From: Acidobacteriota bacterium
Lineage (GTDB): Bacteria; Acidobacteriota; UBA6911; RPQK01; JAPXNP01
Assembly: GCA_030614585.1 (NCBI GenBank)
Contig: JAUWTT010000120.1
Span: forward strand, 1 to 9,180
Reading direction: 5' to 3'
Length of the DNA: 9,180 nt
The notes under the pieces are model-generated. The model was not told the origin of the DNA, did not search any database, and worked only from the letters and a program-made list of their open reading frames with translations. Numbering within the stretch: position 1 is the first letter of the stretch; every line of letters starts with the position of its first letter. A program made the position numbers and the translations under genes. Below are positions 1-8,300 of this stretch, piece by piece.

Positions 1-572
1 AGGCTCTTACGCTCTTGAAGGACATGAAGGACCGTGATCCCCACATCATCTCCGTCGATTCAATGATCGGTCAGTGCTATCTCCAGACGGGTCGATTCCG
101 AGCCGCACAAGCTGCTTTGAGCGGTGTAGTCAAGGCGGACCCCTCCCGACTCTATCCCAAGATCTACCTGGCCCAGACGCATTTCCAGCTGGGAGAGCTC
201 GATCAAGCCAAGGCTCTCTTTGAACAAGTAGTTCAAAGAGATGCAAAGTCCTTCCAGGCTTTCAATTATCTGGGCTTGATCTACTCCGATCAGGGTCAAA
301 CCGCGCGTGCCGTGGAAGCTTTCTCCAAGGCGGTGGAGATACAGGACGATGCGGCGGCTTATCAGATGCTTGGTTACCTTTACACGAAGGAGCGTCGGCC
401 GCGGGAGGCGGCGGGTGCTCTTGAAAAGACAATCGCTCTGGAGCCCGACAACGGGTTGGCACGTCTTTATCTGGCCAACGCTTACATGTTGCTGGGCCAG
501 CGTGCACGAGGCGAAGAGGAATACCGCAAAGCCCTGGAACTGGATCCGAGCCTGAAGGACCGACTTCCTTAG
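1..572 (+). CDS. TPR-repeat protein, C-terminal fragment (5' end outside window)
   Basis: The frame is open from the window edge (first whole codon at base 3) to a TAG stop at 570-572, so this is the 3' part of a longer gene. A TTG at base 15 could be called as a start, but there is no ribosome-binding site and the frame continues upstream. Counting from base 15, about five tetratricopeptide repeats fill the visible part: residues 10-43, 46-79, 80-112, 113-146 and 147-179. Each has the TPR pattern of a small residue at position 8, Gly near position 8-9 or Ala at 20, and a closing Asp-Pro or similar turn (ADPS, EPDN, LDPS). TPRs form helical scaffolds for protein contacts. The missing N-terminus would decide the function: in related bacteria such tails occur on sulfatases, glycosyltransferases and stand-alone lipoproteins. 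A sulfatase-TPR fusion would fit the glycan-degrading neighbours, but nothing visible shows it. Confidence 0.85.
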   Translation, partial: ALTLLKDMKDRDPHIISVDSMIGQCYLQTGRFRAAQAALSGVVKADPSRLYPKIYLAQTHFQLGELDQAKALFEQVVQRDAKSFQAFNYLGLIYSDQGQTARAVEAFSKAVEIQDDAAAYQMLGYLYTKERRPREAAGALEKTIALEPDNGLARLYLANAYMLLGQRARGEEEYRKALELDPSLKDRLP

Positions 573-775
573 AAGGCGCGTTGAAAAGAACAGTTCTAAC
601 TCAAGAAGTCTATAACGCAATGTATCCAAGAAATATGATTAGCTCTCAAAGCTTCGAGTCTCGCCTCGAGGTTGAGGTGGAAGACCGGGTCGGCAGTAAG
701 ACGGCTGTTGCGAGCACTGACTTTGTGTTGGAAGCCTCCGGCCGGACCATGGGAGATGCTTAACATCCGCGAATC

Positions 776-781
776 GAGGAG
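776..781 (+). promoter_or_regulatory. Shine-Dalgarno site supporting the gene A start at 792
   Basis: GAGGAG lies 10 bases before the ATG at 792. It is the best ribosome-binding site near the 5' end of gene A and is why ATG 792 was preferred over the open codons reaching back to TTG 672. The spacing is a little long. A competing TTG start at 912 would give a compact signal peptide, but its AAAGGA is only two bases away. Confidence 0.45.
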
Positions 782-791
782 TCTCAACGCT

Positions 792-3074
792 ATGAAACGA
801 GGAACGGGAAACAGGAACTCCACCCACGGAAACTCACCGAAAACTGAAGCTCGGTGGGAATCTCAAACTCGAAACTTGTCGCTGAATACTGGGAGTGGAA
901 GACAAAGGAACTTGAACCACTTCCGACTTGGATCGTTTGTACTTCTTGTTCTCCTCTGCCCGCTCGTGACGAGTATTGTCTCAGGTCAGGAAGAAGACCT
1001 CTCAATCCTGGCAAAATGGGTGCGTTGGTCGGATTCATCCAATCTCCTGCAGCATCATTTGAACACATTAGCCCTTCGGCAGGTGGCGGGCCGGGAGGAA
1101 GAGATTCGATCCTTGAGAAGCGCCGAGGAATGGCGGCTCCGTCAAGCCCAGGTAAGGCATATCCTCCATCAGGTTATCGGTCCATTTCCCGATAAGAGTC
1201 CCCTCAATGCGAAGGTTGTTGGCACTGTAATAAAAAGCCGGTTTCGCGTTGAGAAAATCATCTTCGAATCCCTCCCGGAGTTCTATGTTACCGGCTGTCT
1301 TTTTATCCCTGCCGACTTGTCGGGAAAGACGCCGGCGATCCTCAACGTGATCGGCCACACGGGCATCGCGTTCCGTTCTCCGAGTTATCAGCGGCTCATT
1401 CTCAACCTTGTTCTCAAAGGTTTTATCGTCTTTGCAATAGACCCTATTGGTCAGGGAGAGAGGCTGCAATATTACGATTCAGACCAGGGACGTTCCGTGG
1501 TCGGCGGGCCGACTACGGAGCATTCTTATTTCGGCAAACAGTGCTTCGTCACCGGAAGCTCGGCAGCCCGCTACTTCACCTGGGATGGTATCCGAGCCAT
1601 CGACTACCTAGTGTCTCGTCCGGAAGTAGATCCAAACAGAATCGGTGTGACCGGGATTTCGGGAGGTGGAACTCAGACCAGCTACATTGCCGCTCTCGAC
1701 GACCGCGTTCTCGCCTCTGCTCCAGCCAACTATATTTGCGGGTTAAGACGGCTCTTCGAATCCATTGGTCCTCAGGATGCGGAACAAAATATCAACGGTG
1801 GCCTTGCCCATGGGATCGACCACGCGGACTTTCTGGAGGTCCGAGCACCGAAGCCGACCCTGGTCGTTGCGACGACCAGGGATTTCTTCAGCATTCAGGG
1901 CGCCCGGGAAACAGTTGCCGAGGCCAAGAGAGCATATCGTGCTTTCGGTGCGGAAGAGAACCTCACAATTGTCGAAGACGACTACGTCCATGGTTATACA
2001 CAAAAGAACCGTGAAGCCATCTATTCCTTCTTTCAAGAGCACTTGAACCGGCCGGGTGATCCGAGTGAAATGAGAGTCCAGCCTCTCGGCAGGGATGAAC
2101 TCAGAGTCACCGTGACCGGACAAGTCAGCGACTCACTGGGTGGAGAAACGGTCTATTCCATCAACCGTGTCCACTCCGAGAAACTCATCGCAGACCTCAA
2201 TCGTTCTCGACGAACCTTGTCCACGCACTTAAATCGAGTGAAGAAAAGAGCTCAGGAGATCTCCGGGTACCTGCCCCCCCAATCCCGTTCGGAAGTCGTT
2301 TATAGCGGCAACTATCGGCGAACTGGCTATTCCATAGAAAGGTACGCCATTTCCGGAGAGGATGAGGCCGTCCTCCCGTTCCTTTTCCTCAAGCCCAACG
2401 ACGTCTCCAAGCCCCCGGCAATCATCTACTTACATCCGGACGGAAAGGCAACGGTGGCCGAGCCGGGCGGAGAAATGGAGAATCTGGTCCGGCGTGGTTT
2501 TGCGGTCCTGGCCCCCGACTTATCGGGCAGCGGAGAGCTCGGGTCTGTGAACAACGCCGTCACGTTCCTAGCAATGCAGATCGGTCGAAGTGTAGTCGGC
2601 ATACGAGCTGCAGAGATCGTCCGCTGTGTGCAGTATCTGGAATCTCGAGCTGACATCAACCAGGAACAGATTTTCGCTATCGCCAAGGGCGAGATGTGCT
2701 CGGCGCTGATTCATGCAGCCGCTTTTGATCCGCGTATCAAGAGAGTCGCTCTTCTAGAGCCTCTAGTCTCCTTTCGGGCCTTTGTTATGAATCGCTTCTA
2801 CACCGTCTCACCTGCCGAGGTGATAGCAAACGCTCTGACCGCCTACGACCTGCCTGATCTGGAAGCCTCTCTTGCCCCCCGTCCGCTGCTGGTCGTCACC
2901 CCTCGAGATCAGTTGTCCCGGCCAGCCGGCCGGTTGCTCCGGGAAACCGACTTCAAGGTTGTTCGGGATTCTTACCGATTGCAGGGGGCGGAGAAGATGC
3001 TCGGAATTCATCAGCTCGAGACTTTCGAGTCTCCATCGACCCTGATCGAACAATGGCTCTCCGTCCCCAGGTGA
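792..3074 (+). CDS. Exported tandem alpha/beta-hydrolase, acetylxylan-esterase-like (gene A)
   Basis: From ATG 792 the protein has 760 residues. A hydrophobic stretch at about 47-62 followed by VSG|QEE (predicted cut after residue 65) looks like a Sec signal peptide. The 46 polar residues before it are unusually long, so the true start may be TTG 912, which leaves a normal 25-residue signal peptide. Domain 1 (about 120-418) is an acetylxylan-esterase/dienelactone-hydrolase-type fold: GHTG oxyanion-side loop (188-191), IGQGE (219-223), nucleophile elbow GISGGG with Ser290, acid Asp364 in TTRDFF, and His400 in DDYVHGY. Domain 2 (about 500-758) repeats the fold (strand AIIYLHPDG, turn DLSGSGE 576-582, strand RPLLVVTPRD), but the elbow reads AIAKGE with Lys632 where Ser is expected, so it is probably non-catalytic. 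Likely role: periplasmic or secreted removal of acetyl or other ester groups from glycans. The substrate is not known. It faces gene B convergently and is paralogous to the hydrolase half of gene C. Confidence 0.85.
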   Translation: MKRGTGNRNSTHGNSPKTEARWESQTRNLSLNTGSGRQRNLNHFRLGSFVLLVLLCPLVTSIVSGQEEDLSILAKWVRWSDSSNLLQHHLNTLALRQVAGREEEIRSLRSAEEWRLRQAQVRHILHQVIGPFPDKSPLNAKVVGTVIKSRFRVEKIIFESLPEFYVTGCLFIPADLSGKTPAILNVIGHTGIAFRSPSYQRLILNLVLKGFIVFAIDPIGQGERLQYYDSDQGRSVVGGPTTEHSYFGKQCFVTGSSAARYFTWDGIRAIDYLVSRPEVDPNRIGVTGISGGGTQTSYIAALDDRVLASAPANYICGLRRLFESIGPQDAEQNINGGLAHGIDHADFLEVRAPKPTLVVATTRDFFSIQGARETVAEAKRAYRAFGAEENLTIVEDDYVHGYTQKNREAIYSFFQEHLNRPGDPSEMRVQPLGRDELRVTVTGQVSDSLGGETVYSINRVHSEKLIADLNRSRRTLSTHLNRVKKRAQEISGYLPPQSRSEVVYSGNYRRTGYSIERYAISGEDEAVLPFLFLKPNDVSKPPAIIYLHPDGKATVAEPGGEMENLVRRGFAVLAPDLSGSGELGSVNNAVTFLAMQIGRSVVGIRAAEIVRCVQYLESRADINQEQIFAIAKGEMCSALIHAAAFDPRIKRVALLEPLVSFRAFVMNRFYTVSPAEVIANALTAYDLPDLEASLAPRPLLVVTPRDQLSRPAGRLLRETDFKVVRDSYRLQGAEKMLGIHQLETFESPSTLIEQWLSVPR

Positions 3075-3179
3075 CGGAAATCAACTTACCCTGTCTGTCG
3101 ATCGGCAAATATAAGATATCGGACAAGGGAATGCCGGTTTGATCGGTGAGGCGAAGGTCCGCTCGGTGGCGAGTTGAAA

Positions 3180-4919
3180 TCAGTCAACTAGGATCCTGTT
3201 GAGAATTCTCCGGGCCTCGGCAAGGTCGGATACTCGAGGTCGATAGGGCTGCACAGGATCGACCTGCTGGGTCGCCAGTTCTATGGCCTTGGTGACTTGC
3301 ACCTCGATTTTCTTGACTTCGTCCGAACGGCCTTCTTCACGCAAACGTTCCAGCTTCTCTCGAATCAACCACAGACATTCGTAATCTTGCGCGCCTTTCA
3401 GAAACATCTCCGTGCGGATACTGTCCAGTGGTCCGTCCTCTCCGGGATACACAAAGAACATGTCGCCGGAACGCCACTTGTGGAGCGGTTGTTCCCAGAA
3501 TCCATCTACCCAGAAATTCCAGGCCCAGCGGATGTATCCGTCGAAATCATACTTCCATACCAGCCATGGCAGCATCCGACTCTCCAGCGGTTCTGAAAAA
3601 AGAAAGGTGTTGGGATAGAGAGGTCTAACCGCCGTATAGAGAAGCGTTCTCTTCCCCTCACTGCGCCGCTTTGAGATATCCGGAAAAGGCACATCGGAAT
3701 CAATGTACCCGTAGTAAAAAGCCATCTCCGAGGACAGGTCGCTATACTTTCCGTCCTCGTCTCCGCCGCTGACCATCAACTGCAGGTCCGGCGCAATCCT
3801 TCGAAAGACAGGAACGATCTTATCCAGGTTTTCGGTACTGATTTCATCCAGTCCCACCGTAGTCAGTTCAAGCCAGCCCTTCCTGCGAAGATGATCTTCA
3901 AAGCTCTTGGCAAACTGGCTCCTCACTCGTTCATACTCGGAGCTTCCCGCTTCGATCCGGAGTTTCCGTACCTCACCGCTTTCCATATCCTCGTACGTGA
4001 TGACACTGTAATCCCGGTGAGGCATCATCACCGGCGACCAACACTGGATATTCTTGTCAATTCCTGCATCCAGACACATCTGTACAAAGCGGTCAAAGTG
4101 ACTGTAGTCAAGCTCAAACCGTGGGTCGCCCAACGCATCCCAGGAACCCGGTAGTTTCCAGATCACCACACCTGCCACCGGAAATCCCGTGTCGCCTTCC
4201 CAGGGATCCTCAACCAGGAACACAGTAACGGCATCCTGGCTGTGTTGGGCCCAGTTCTCCACATACTTCTCAATGAGCTCCCAGTGTTCCTCCGACCAGC
4301 GTTCCACCTTATGCTGACGAGCAATAGAACCCAGATCCATGAGAATGTTGAAGTAAAAGTGGTCCTCATGAATCGGCGGAAGCGTAAAATCCAACACCTC
4401 CACCACTAGATGAAATTCGGCCAATAAGTCTCCGCCCCGGGTCACCATCAAGGATCCTTCATAAAGACCCGCGCCGATATCCAAGGGCACCCGGAAATCC
4501 AGCCAGATCGGCTGTGCCTGGTTGATTTCCAGATCGAAACGAGAGGCTGGTCGCAGTGGATCCGGTGTCCACTGGCCGTTCTCATCGACCGGAAGAAAAT
4601 CGGGATAGCGAACTCGAATGGACTCCCCGGCTATTCGATCTCCACCTCCTTCCAGATCCGTTACCTTCACCGACAGCCCCTGCATCCGAAGAGAGCTTTT
4701 CACGGCCAACTGGACCATGACCTGTTCATTCCGGGCCGCTTCCGTTCTAATCTCTCTCGCCTGCAGATCTCTCCCGAAACTCCCGTAATAGACCCGATGG
4801 TGAGGATCGGCTACCCATGCCTGAAAAGCCCCGTTTTCAGTCTCCTTCTGAATTCCACAGGCGCCCAGGCCCGCCAAGACAAAGACTGAAACCAGGGTTA
4901 AGACCATAGATTTCGACAT
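3180..4919 (-). CDS. GH123-like glycosidase lipoprotein with DUF4091 C-terminus (gene B)
   Basis: This is a 579-residue protein. The N-terminus is a lipoprotein signal: hydrophobic residues 5-18 and lipobox LGAC with Cys21, so the mature protein should be membrane-anchored. Residues about 40-178 look like the beta-sandwich N-terminal domain of the GH123/DUF4091 group, and 185-490 like its TIM-barrel catalytic domain. GLDEIS holds Asp358-Glu359, matching the consecutive Asp-Glu pair that GH123 enzymes use in substrate-assisted hydrolysis of beta-linked N-acetylgalactosamine. The segment at 489-516 (VYPGEDGP, then SIRTE, then GAQDYECL) is the characteristic DUF4091 signature. Length suits the family. 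The start is supported by GAGGGG at 4927-4932, seven bases before the ATG. Likely role: exo-acting N-acetylhexosaminidase. GalNAc specificity is inferred from the family, since many DUF4091 proteins are uncharacterised. It is transcribed divergently from gene C and converges on gene A. Confidence 0.85.
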   Translation of the reverse strand: MSKSMVLTLVSVFVLAGLGACGIQKETENGAFQAWVADPHHRVYYGSFGRDLQAREIRTEAARNEQVMVQLAVKSSLRMQGLSVKVTDLEGGGDRIAGESIRVRYPDFLPVDENGQWTPDPLRPASRFDLEINQAQPIWLDFRVPLDIGAGLYEGSLMVTRGGDLLAEFHLVVEVLDFTLPPIHEDHFYFNILMDLGSIARQHKVERWSEEHWELIEKYVENWAQHSQDAVTVFLVEDPWEGDTGFPVAGVVIWKLPGSWDALGDPRFELDYSHFDRFVQMCLDAGIDKNIQCWSPVMMPHRDYSVITYEDMESGEVRKLRIEAGSSEYERVRSQFAKSFEDHLRRKGWLELTTVGLDEISTENLDKIVPVFRRIAPDLQLMVSGGDEDGKYSDLSSEMAFYYGYIDSDVPFPDISKRRSEGKRTLLYTAVRPLYPNTFLFSEPLESRMLPWLVWKYDFDGYIRWAWNFWVDGFWEQPLHKWRSGDMFFVYPGEDGPLDSIRTEMFLKGAQDYECLWLIREKLERLREEGRSDEVKKIEVQVTKAIELATQQVDPVQPYRPRVSDLAEARRILNRILVD

Positions 4920-4926
4920 TGCTTTA

Positions 4927-4932
4927 CCCCTC
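4927..4932 (-). promoter_or_regulatory. Shine-Dalgarno site of gene B
   Basis: Read on the minus strand this is GAGGGG, ending seven bases before the gene B ATG (4917-4919). The near-ideal spacing fixes the start codon and places the lipobox Cys at residue 21. Confidence 0.7.
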
Positions 4933-5015
4933 AGTCAAGATTTTGTTTTCCGCAATATCTGCCGGTCGTATTTGCCGGCCATGGAAAACTCCACGAAGAT
5001 CATCGAGGGTGACAC

Positions 5016-5035
5016 GGCTGTTCCGCAGCACAGCC
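5016..5035 (-). repeat. Hairpin in the predicted gene B leader
   Basis: GGCTGT at 5016-5021 and ACAGCC at 5030-5035 are perfect complements around an 8-base loop. The hairpin would lie within the first ~30 bases of a gene B transcript started near 5043. A second, weaker hairpin follows at 4961-4979 (GCCGG/CCGGC plus a G-U pair). Both could affect leader stability, but neither has a T-run, so they are not intrinsic terminators. Confidence 0.35.
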
Positions 5036-5049
5036 TCCCAGACAGAGGA

Positions 5050-5058
5050 ATTATAGCA
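5050..5058 (-). promoter_or_regulatory. Candidate extended -10 promoter of gene B
   Basis: The minus strand reads TGC followed by TATAAT, a perfect sigma70 -10 hexamer with the TGn extension. The hexamer 17 bases upstream (ATGGTG, 5073-5078) is a poor -35, which extended -10 promoters can tolerate. Transcription would begin near 5043 and give a leader of about 120 bases. Confidence 0.5.
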
Positions 5059-5188
5059 GAAACCCTTTACACCACCATGTTCAACACGAAGCCCATCTTG
5101 TCGCTCCGGCTTTGATCGTTTCTGGAGATTTGGGACACGAATCCCATTTGGGGCAAGGGTAAGAAGGGGAAATGTAGCGAAGAGATTG

Positions 5189-5210
5189 CCGTTCGGGTCA
5201 TTCCGAACGG
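5189..5210. promoter_or_regulatory. Perfect 8-bp dyad, possible regulator site upstream of gene C
   Basis: CCGTTCGG (5189-5196) and CCGAACGG (5203-5210) are exact reverse complements around six bases. The 22-bp dyad is centred about 65 bases before the predicted gene C transcription start, where class I activators often bind. No regulator gene lies in the window. A competing pairing, GGGTC (5195-5199) with GACCC (5211-5215), overlaps it. Confidence 0.4.
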
Positions 5211-5218
5211 GACCCAAA

Positions 5219-5235
5219 AAGCAAGCTTCTTGCTT
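5219..5235 (-). repeat. 7-bp hairpin, terminator-like on the minus strand, overlapping the gene C -35
   Basis: AAGCAAG and CTTGCTT pair around a three-base loop. On the minus strand the stem runs into a T-run (5220-5216), resembling a weak intrinsic terminator that could block antisense transcription out of gene C. The right arm also contains the proposed gene C -35 element, so it may instead be an operator half or chance. Confidence 0.3.
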
Positions 5236-5258
5236 AGCTGAGAACACCCGTCTATAAA
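5230..5258 (+). promoter_or_regulatory. Candidate sigma70-type promoter of gene C
   Basis: TTGCTT (5230-5235, three of six consensus bases) and TATAAA (5253-5258, five of six) are separated by the ideal 17 bases. The predicted start is near 5265, giving a ~64-base leader. The weak -35 together with the upstream dyad at 5189-5210 suggests possible activator dependence. Confidence 0.45.
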
Positions 5259-5316
5259 TACAGGGGCGTTTGTCGGGAGTGGGACAAGCGTCAGTTCGAG
5301 GCAACGCAGACGATGC

Positions 5317-5322
5317 AGGAGG
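5317..5322 (+). promoter_or_regulatory. Strong Shine-Dalgarno site of gene C
   Basis: AGGAGG lies six bases before the ATG at 5329 and matches the core anti-Shine-Dalgarno consensus. This fixes the gene C start, and the signal peptide follows directly from it. Confidence 0.8.
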
Positions 5323-5328
5323 CCAATC

Positions 5329-8300
5329 ATGAATGGATATTGTCAACGAAGGATAGTCTCAGCGGTGATCACATGGATCATTGGAGTCTCTCTATCGACT
5401 TTGTCTCCCTTGGCTGCCGGGAGTCAGAACCCGGTATCACGGTCACTACGAATCCCCGAGACAAGTGCCGACTGGATTATTGACGGCAAACTCAGTGACG
5501 TGCTTTGGCTGGAGGCGGAGCAGCTCGAGTTCACACCCTCTCTCGAGGGGGTTCCGGAAGATCTTGGAGGAACGGTTCGGGTCCTGATGAGACGTTCTCA
5601 ACTGTGTCTGGGCTCCTTTCTCCCGGAGCCCGGAGGCAAGGTCCAAGCCCGGTCGATCGGATACAATCCGACATGGGAAAAGTATGCTTTGACATCACCG
5701 GCAGTTGAGGATCGGATTCGGTTCCAAATCCGTGAAACATCTAGTTCTAAGGTCTCGTCGCTGCTTGAAATCACCCTGAACGCTTGGGGCGCAATTCGCG
5801 TGGAGCGTGACGGCCTCCCTGTCTCTCAGAGTGAGATACAGGGGGCTGCAACGATTTCCCCTGAAGGCTGGAGTGTTGAAATCGGGGTTCCCTTGCGGGA
5901 GTTGGGTCTGTCGGGCATACCCCGCGACATTCACTTTTCTGTCGTAAGGATTCGATGCGCCAGGCCCTTAGCGCCGGAATTCCGCTGGCAAACCTCTGAG
6001 TACGTATTCCCTATTGGAGATTACGCGGATAACGCAAGGGCCGGCGAAACGAAAGCGGCGGTTTACGCCCCTCCCCAGGTTGGGAACGCAGGCCCTCCAC
6101 TGGAAGTGGCAAGGGTGCAGAAGGTCCCCCCTCTTGACATCTCATGGAGCGGCTCGCTCTGGGACGATATCCCCGGGTTCGAACTCCCCCGAAATGAGTC
6201 TCACCCACGACCTGCCCGGTATCCGACGGAAGTGAAATGGGTGCACGACGGGAGAATACTGCAGGTTTTTTTCCGCAACGTGGAAGATGGTCGTCTGGAT
6301 GTGAATGCAGACACGCGTGATGCAAACGTCGGGAGCGACGACCACGTCGTCGTTCACCTGGCACTTACCGGATCAGCCTCAGTACAGATTCTCGCCAACC
6401 CCGTGGGAGCAATCTTCGACGCTCTGAGTAGGGGTCCCCGAGCCTACACGAGCAGCACCGGGTCTATCGACGCGAAGATCGACGGGCGTTTCATCAAGGA
6501 AAAGGACTGCTGGATGGTCAAGCTGAACCTTCCGCTGGAAGAGATCGCCAACGCGTTGGGAGAGAGCGGCGTACCGAAAAAGTGGAAAGTACTCATCGGA
6601 CGGGTCCGCCGGGAGCGGCCCGGTGAACCCGCTGAGACCAGTACCCTTCCCGTCATTGGGAGTCCCTTCCTGAACGCTCCGGCACGGTACCGGAGCCTGA
6701 TTTTGAGCGACCGGTCCCCCTTGGAGATTCCGAGTCCCGAACCGGCCTTCAGGGCCGGCGCCATAAACACCGCAAGAGCCGAATTGGCGAATCTGGATCC
6801 CGATGCACTGTCTCGTGTGCAGCGCAAGTACTATGACGTTACCCACATGGTTCAGCGGCAGATTGACAAGCAGACCAAAACGCTTGCCATGGAGGAACAC
6901 AGTGAGTGGGACCAAGTGAAAACGCTGCAGGATTGGGAAACCTTCCGAGACAAGCGAATCTCGATCCTCCATGAAGCCCTCGGAGAGTTTCCGAGAAAAC
7001 GGTGTAACCTGGACTACCGGATCACCTCCACTTACCACGGGGAGGGCTACCAGATTCAGAACATCGTCTACCGCAGTCGCCCCGGCTTCTACATCGCCGC
7101 CAACCTCTATCTCCCTGAGAATCCACCTGAGAAGATGCCGGGAATGATCGTCCTGCCGGCCCATCACTACCCTAAAAAACACGGCGAGATGAAGGACACC
7201 GGCATGATCTGGGCAAGAACCGGTGTAGCGGTTCTCGTTATGGAACATATCGGCTACGGCGAAAGGCTGGAAACTTCTCCGCTGTACCGGCAGGCCTATG
7301 AGTCTGAATACCTTCTTTCCCTGCAACTTGAACTGGTGGGCCAAAGCCTCCAGGGATGGATCGTGTACGACATCATGCGAACGGTCGACCTGTTTGAAGA
7401 ACTGGGATACATCGATCCAGATAGAATCCTGCTGCTGGGAAGCGTCACTTGGGGAGGCGGTCGCCGTGCCGCGCCTGCCGGCCTGTTTGATGAGCGTATC
7501 GATGCAGAGATCATCTACAACTTGGGGCGGGTCTACAGGTACGGGTGGGGAATCCGAAACATGATCAACCATAAGATCACGCCCTGGTTCATCGTCAACG
7601 CTTTCGCACCCAGAAAACTCGTCTATGCCCATGAATTCTGGTACGAAGGTGAAGAAGGTCCGGGTTATCCCTCGGTATGGGTACCGGCCTGGCCCCGTTA
7701 CCAGCGGATCTATCGTCTTTACGGAGCGGAACAGAACTTAGCCGTTGCCCAGGGTGAAGGGTTGCTTCGAGCGGGTGCCACCGAATTCGTTCCGGCCGGC
7801 GACTGCTATATGCTCGGTACACTGCAAAGGAGATCTCTGTACCCGATACTCGAGACTTGGTTCGATATTCCTTTACCTTTGGAGGCCGACCGAAACCTCC
7901 CAAAAGACTCCGGATTGGGTGACGTCCGCCATAGCGCGGATTACCCCTTGATCAAGTACCAGGAATCGCTGCGGCGTCCCCCCGACAGCGCCATTCTCAG
8001 CATTCCACCCTCCGTCTCCACGAGGCTGGACAGGAAAGCCCTCCATCAGATCGCTGCCGAGATGGGGAGGGAACTTCTGACAGATGCTCGCCGCAAGCGG
8101 CAGACGTCCAGCCCCGAAGAGAGGCGCCGGGCACTTGGGATGCAACTTACTCGAATCTTGGGTGACATCGAACCCGAGCCTGAGCCGAGGGTAACCGACC
8201 TTTGGAAGAAGGCCCTCTCCAGCGCCGAGTTGGAAGCGATAATCATTGAAACCGAACCGGGCATCCTCGTGCCCCTCTTCCTCTTGACGCCGAGGGCTTC

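Larger units (their letters stand above)
4920..5328. other. Divergent intergenic control region between genes B and C
   Basis: These 409 bases separate two outward-facing genes. They hold candidate promoters for both, both ribosome-binding sites, and several small inverted repeats (4961-4979, 5016-5035, 5131-5146, 5189-5210, 5219-5235). A minus-strand frame is open across the whole region (4924-5346), but it starts at a TTG without a ribosome-binding site, overlaps the start of gene C, and contains gene B's best promoter, so I do not call it a gene. No tRNA or known riboswitch was recognised. Confidence 0.6.

Noticed and set aside
587..597. Odd palindrome AGAACAGTTCT after the TPR gene, with TATAAC at 611-616
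   Set aside because: The palindrome is short and no acceptable -35 lies 16-18 bases before TATAAC, so neither an operator nor a promoter can be supported.
581..763. Open frame of 60 codons between the TPR gene and gene A
   Set aside because: TTG start without a ribosome-binding site, no recognisable domain, and the frame ends short of gene A. More likely non-coding or a faint remnant.
3089..3129. Possible bidirectional terminator between genes A and B (CCCTGTC with GACAAGGG, or TGTCGAT with ATCGGACA)
   Set aside because: Both pairings need a bulge and a long loop and lack a flanking T-run, so an intrinsic terminator is not supported.
3143..3173. Short direct repeat TCGGTGAGGCGA / TCGGTGGCGA
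   Set aside because: Inexact and only two copies. Likely chance.
4924..5346. Minus-strand open frame of 140 codons upstream of gene B
   Set aside because: TTG start with no ribosome-binding site, overlaps the start of gene C, and contains the best gene B promoter. The end of the frame (WEAVLRNSRVTLDDL) looks somewhat protein-like, but I recognise no family.
6379..7632. Minus-strand open frame of 417 codons inside gene C
   Set aside because: Antisense to a stretch with clear CBM9-like and hydrolase motifs, and its translation has no recognisable domain. This is a shadow of the coding strand's codon bias.
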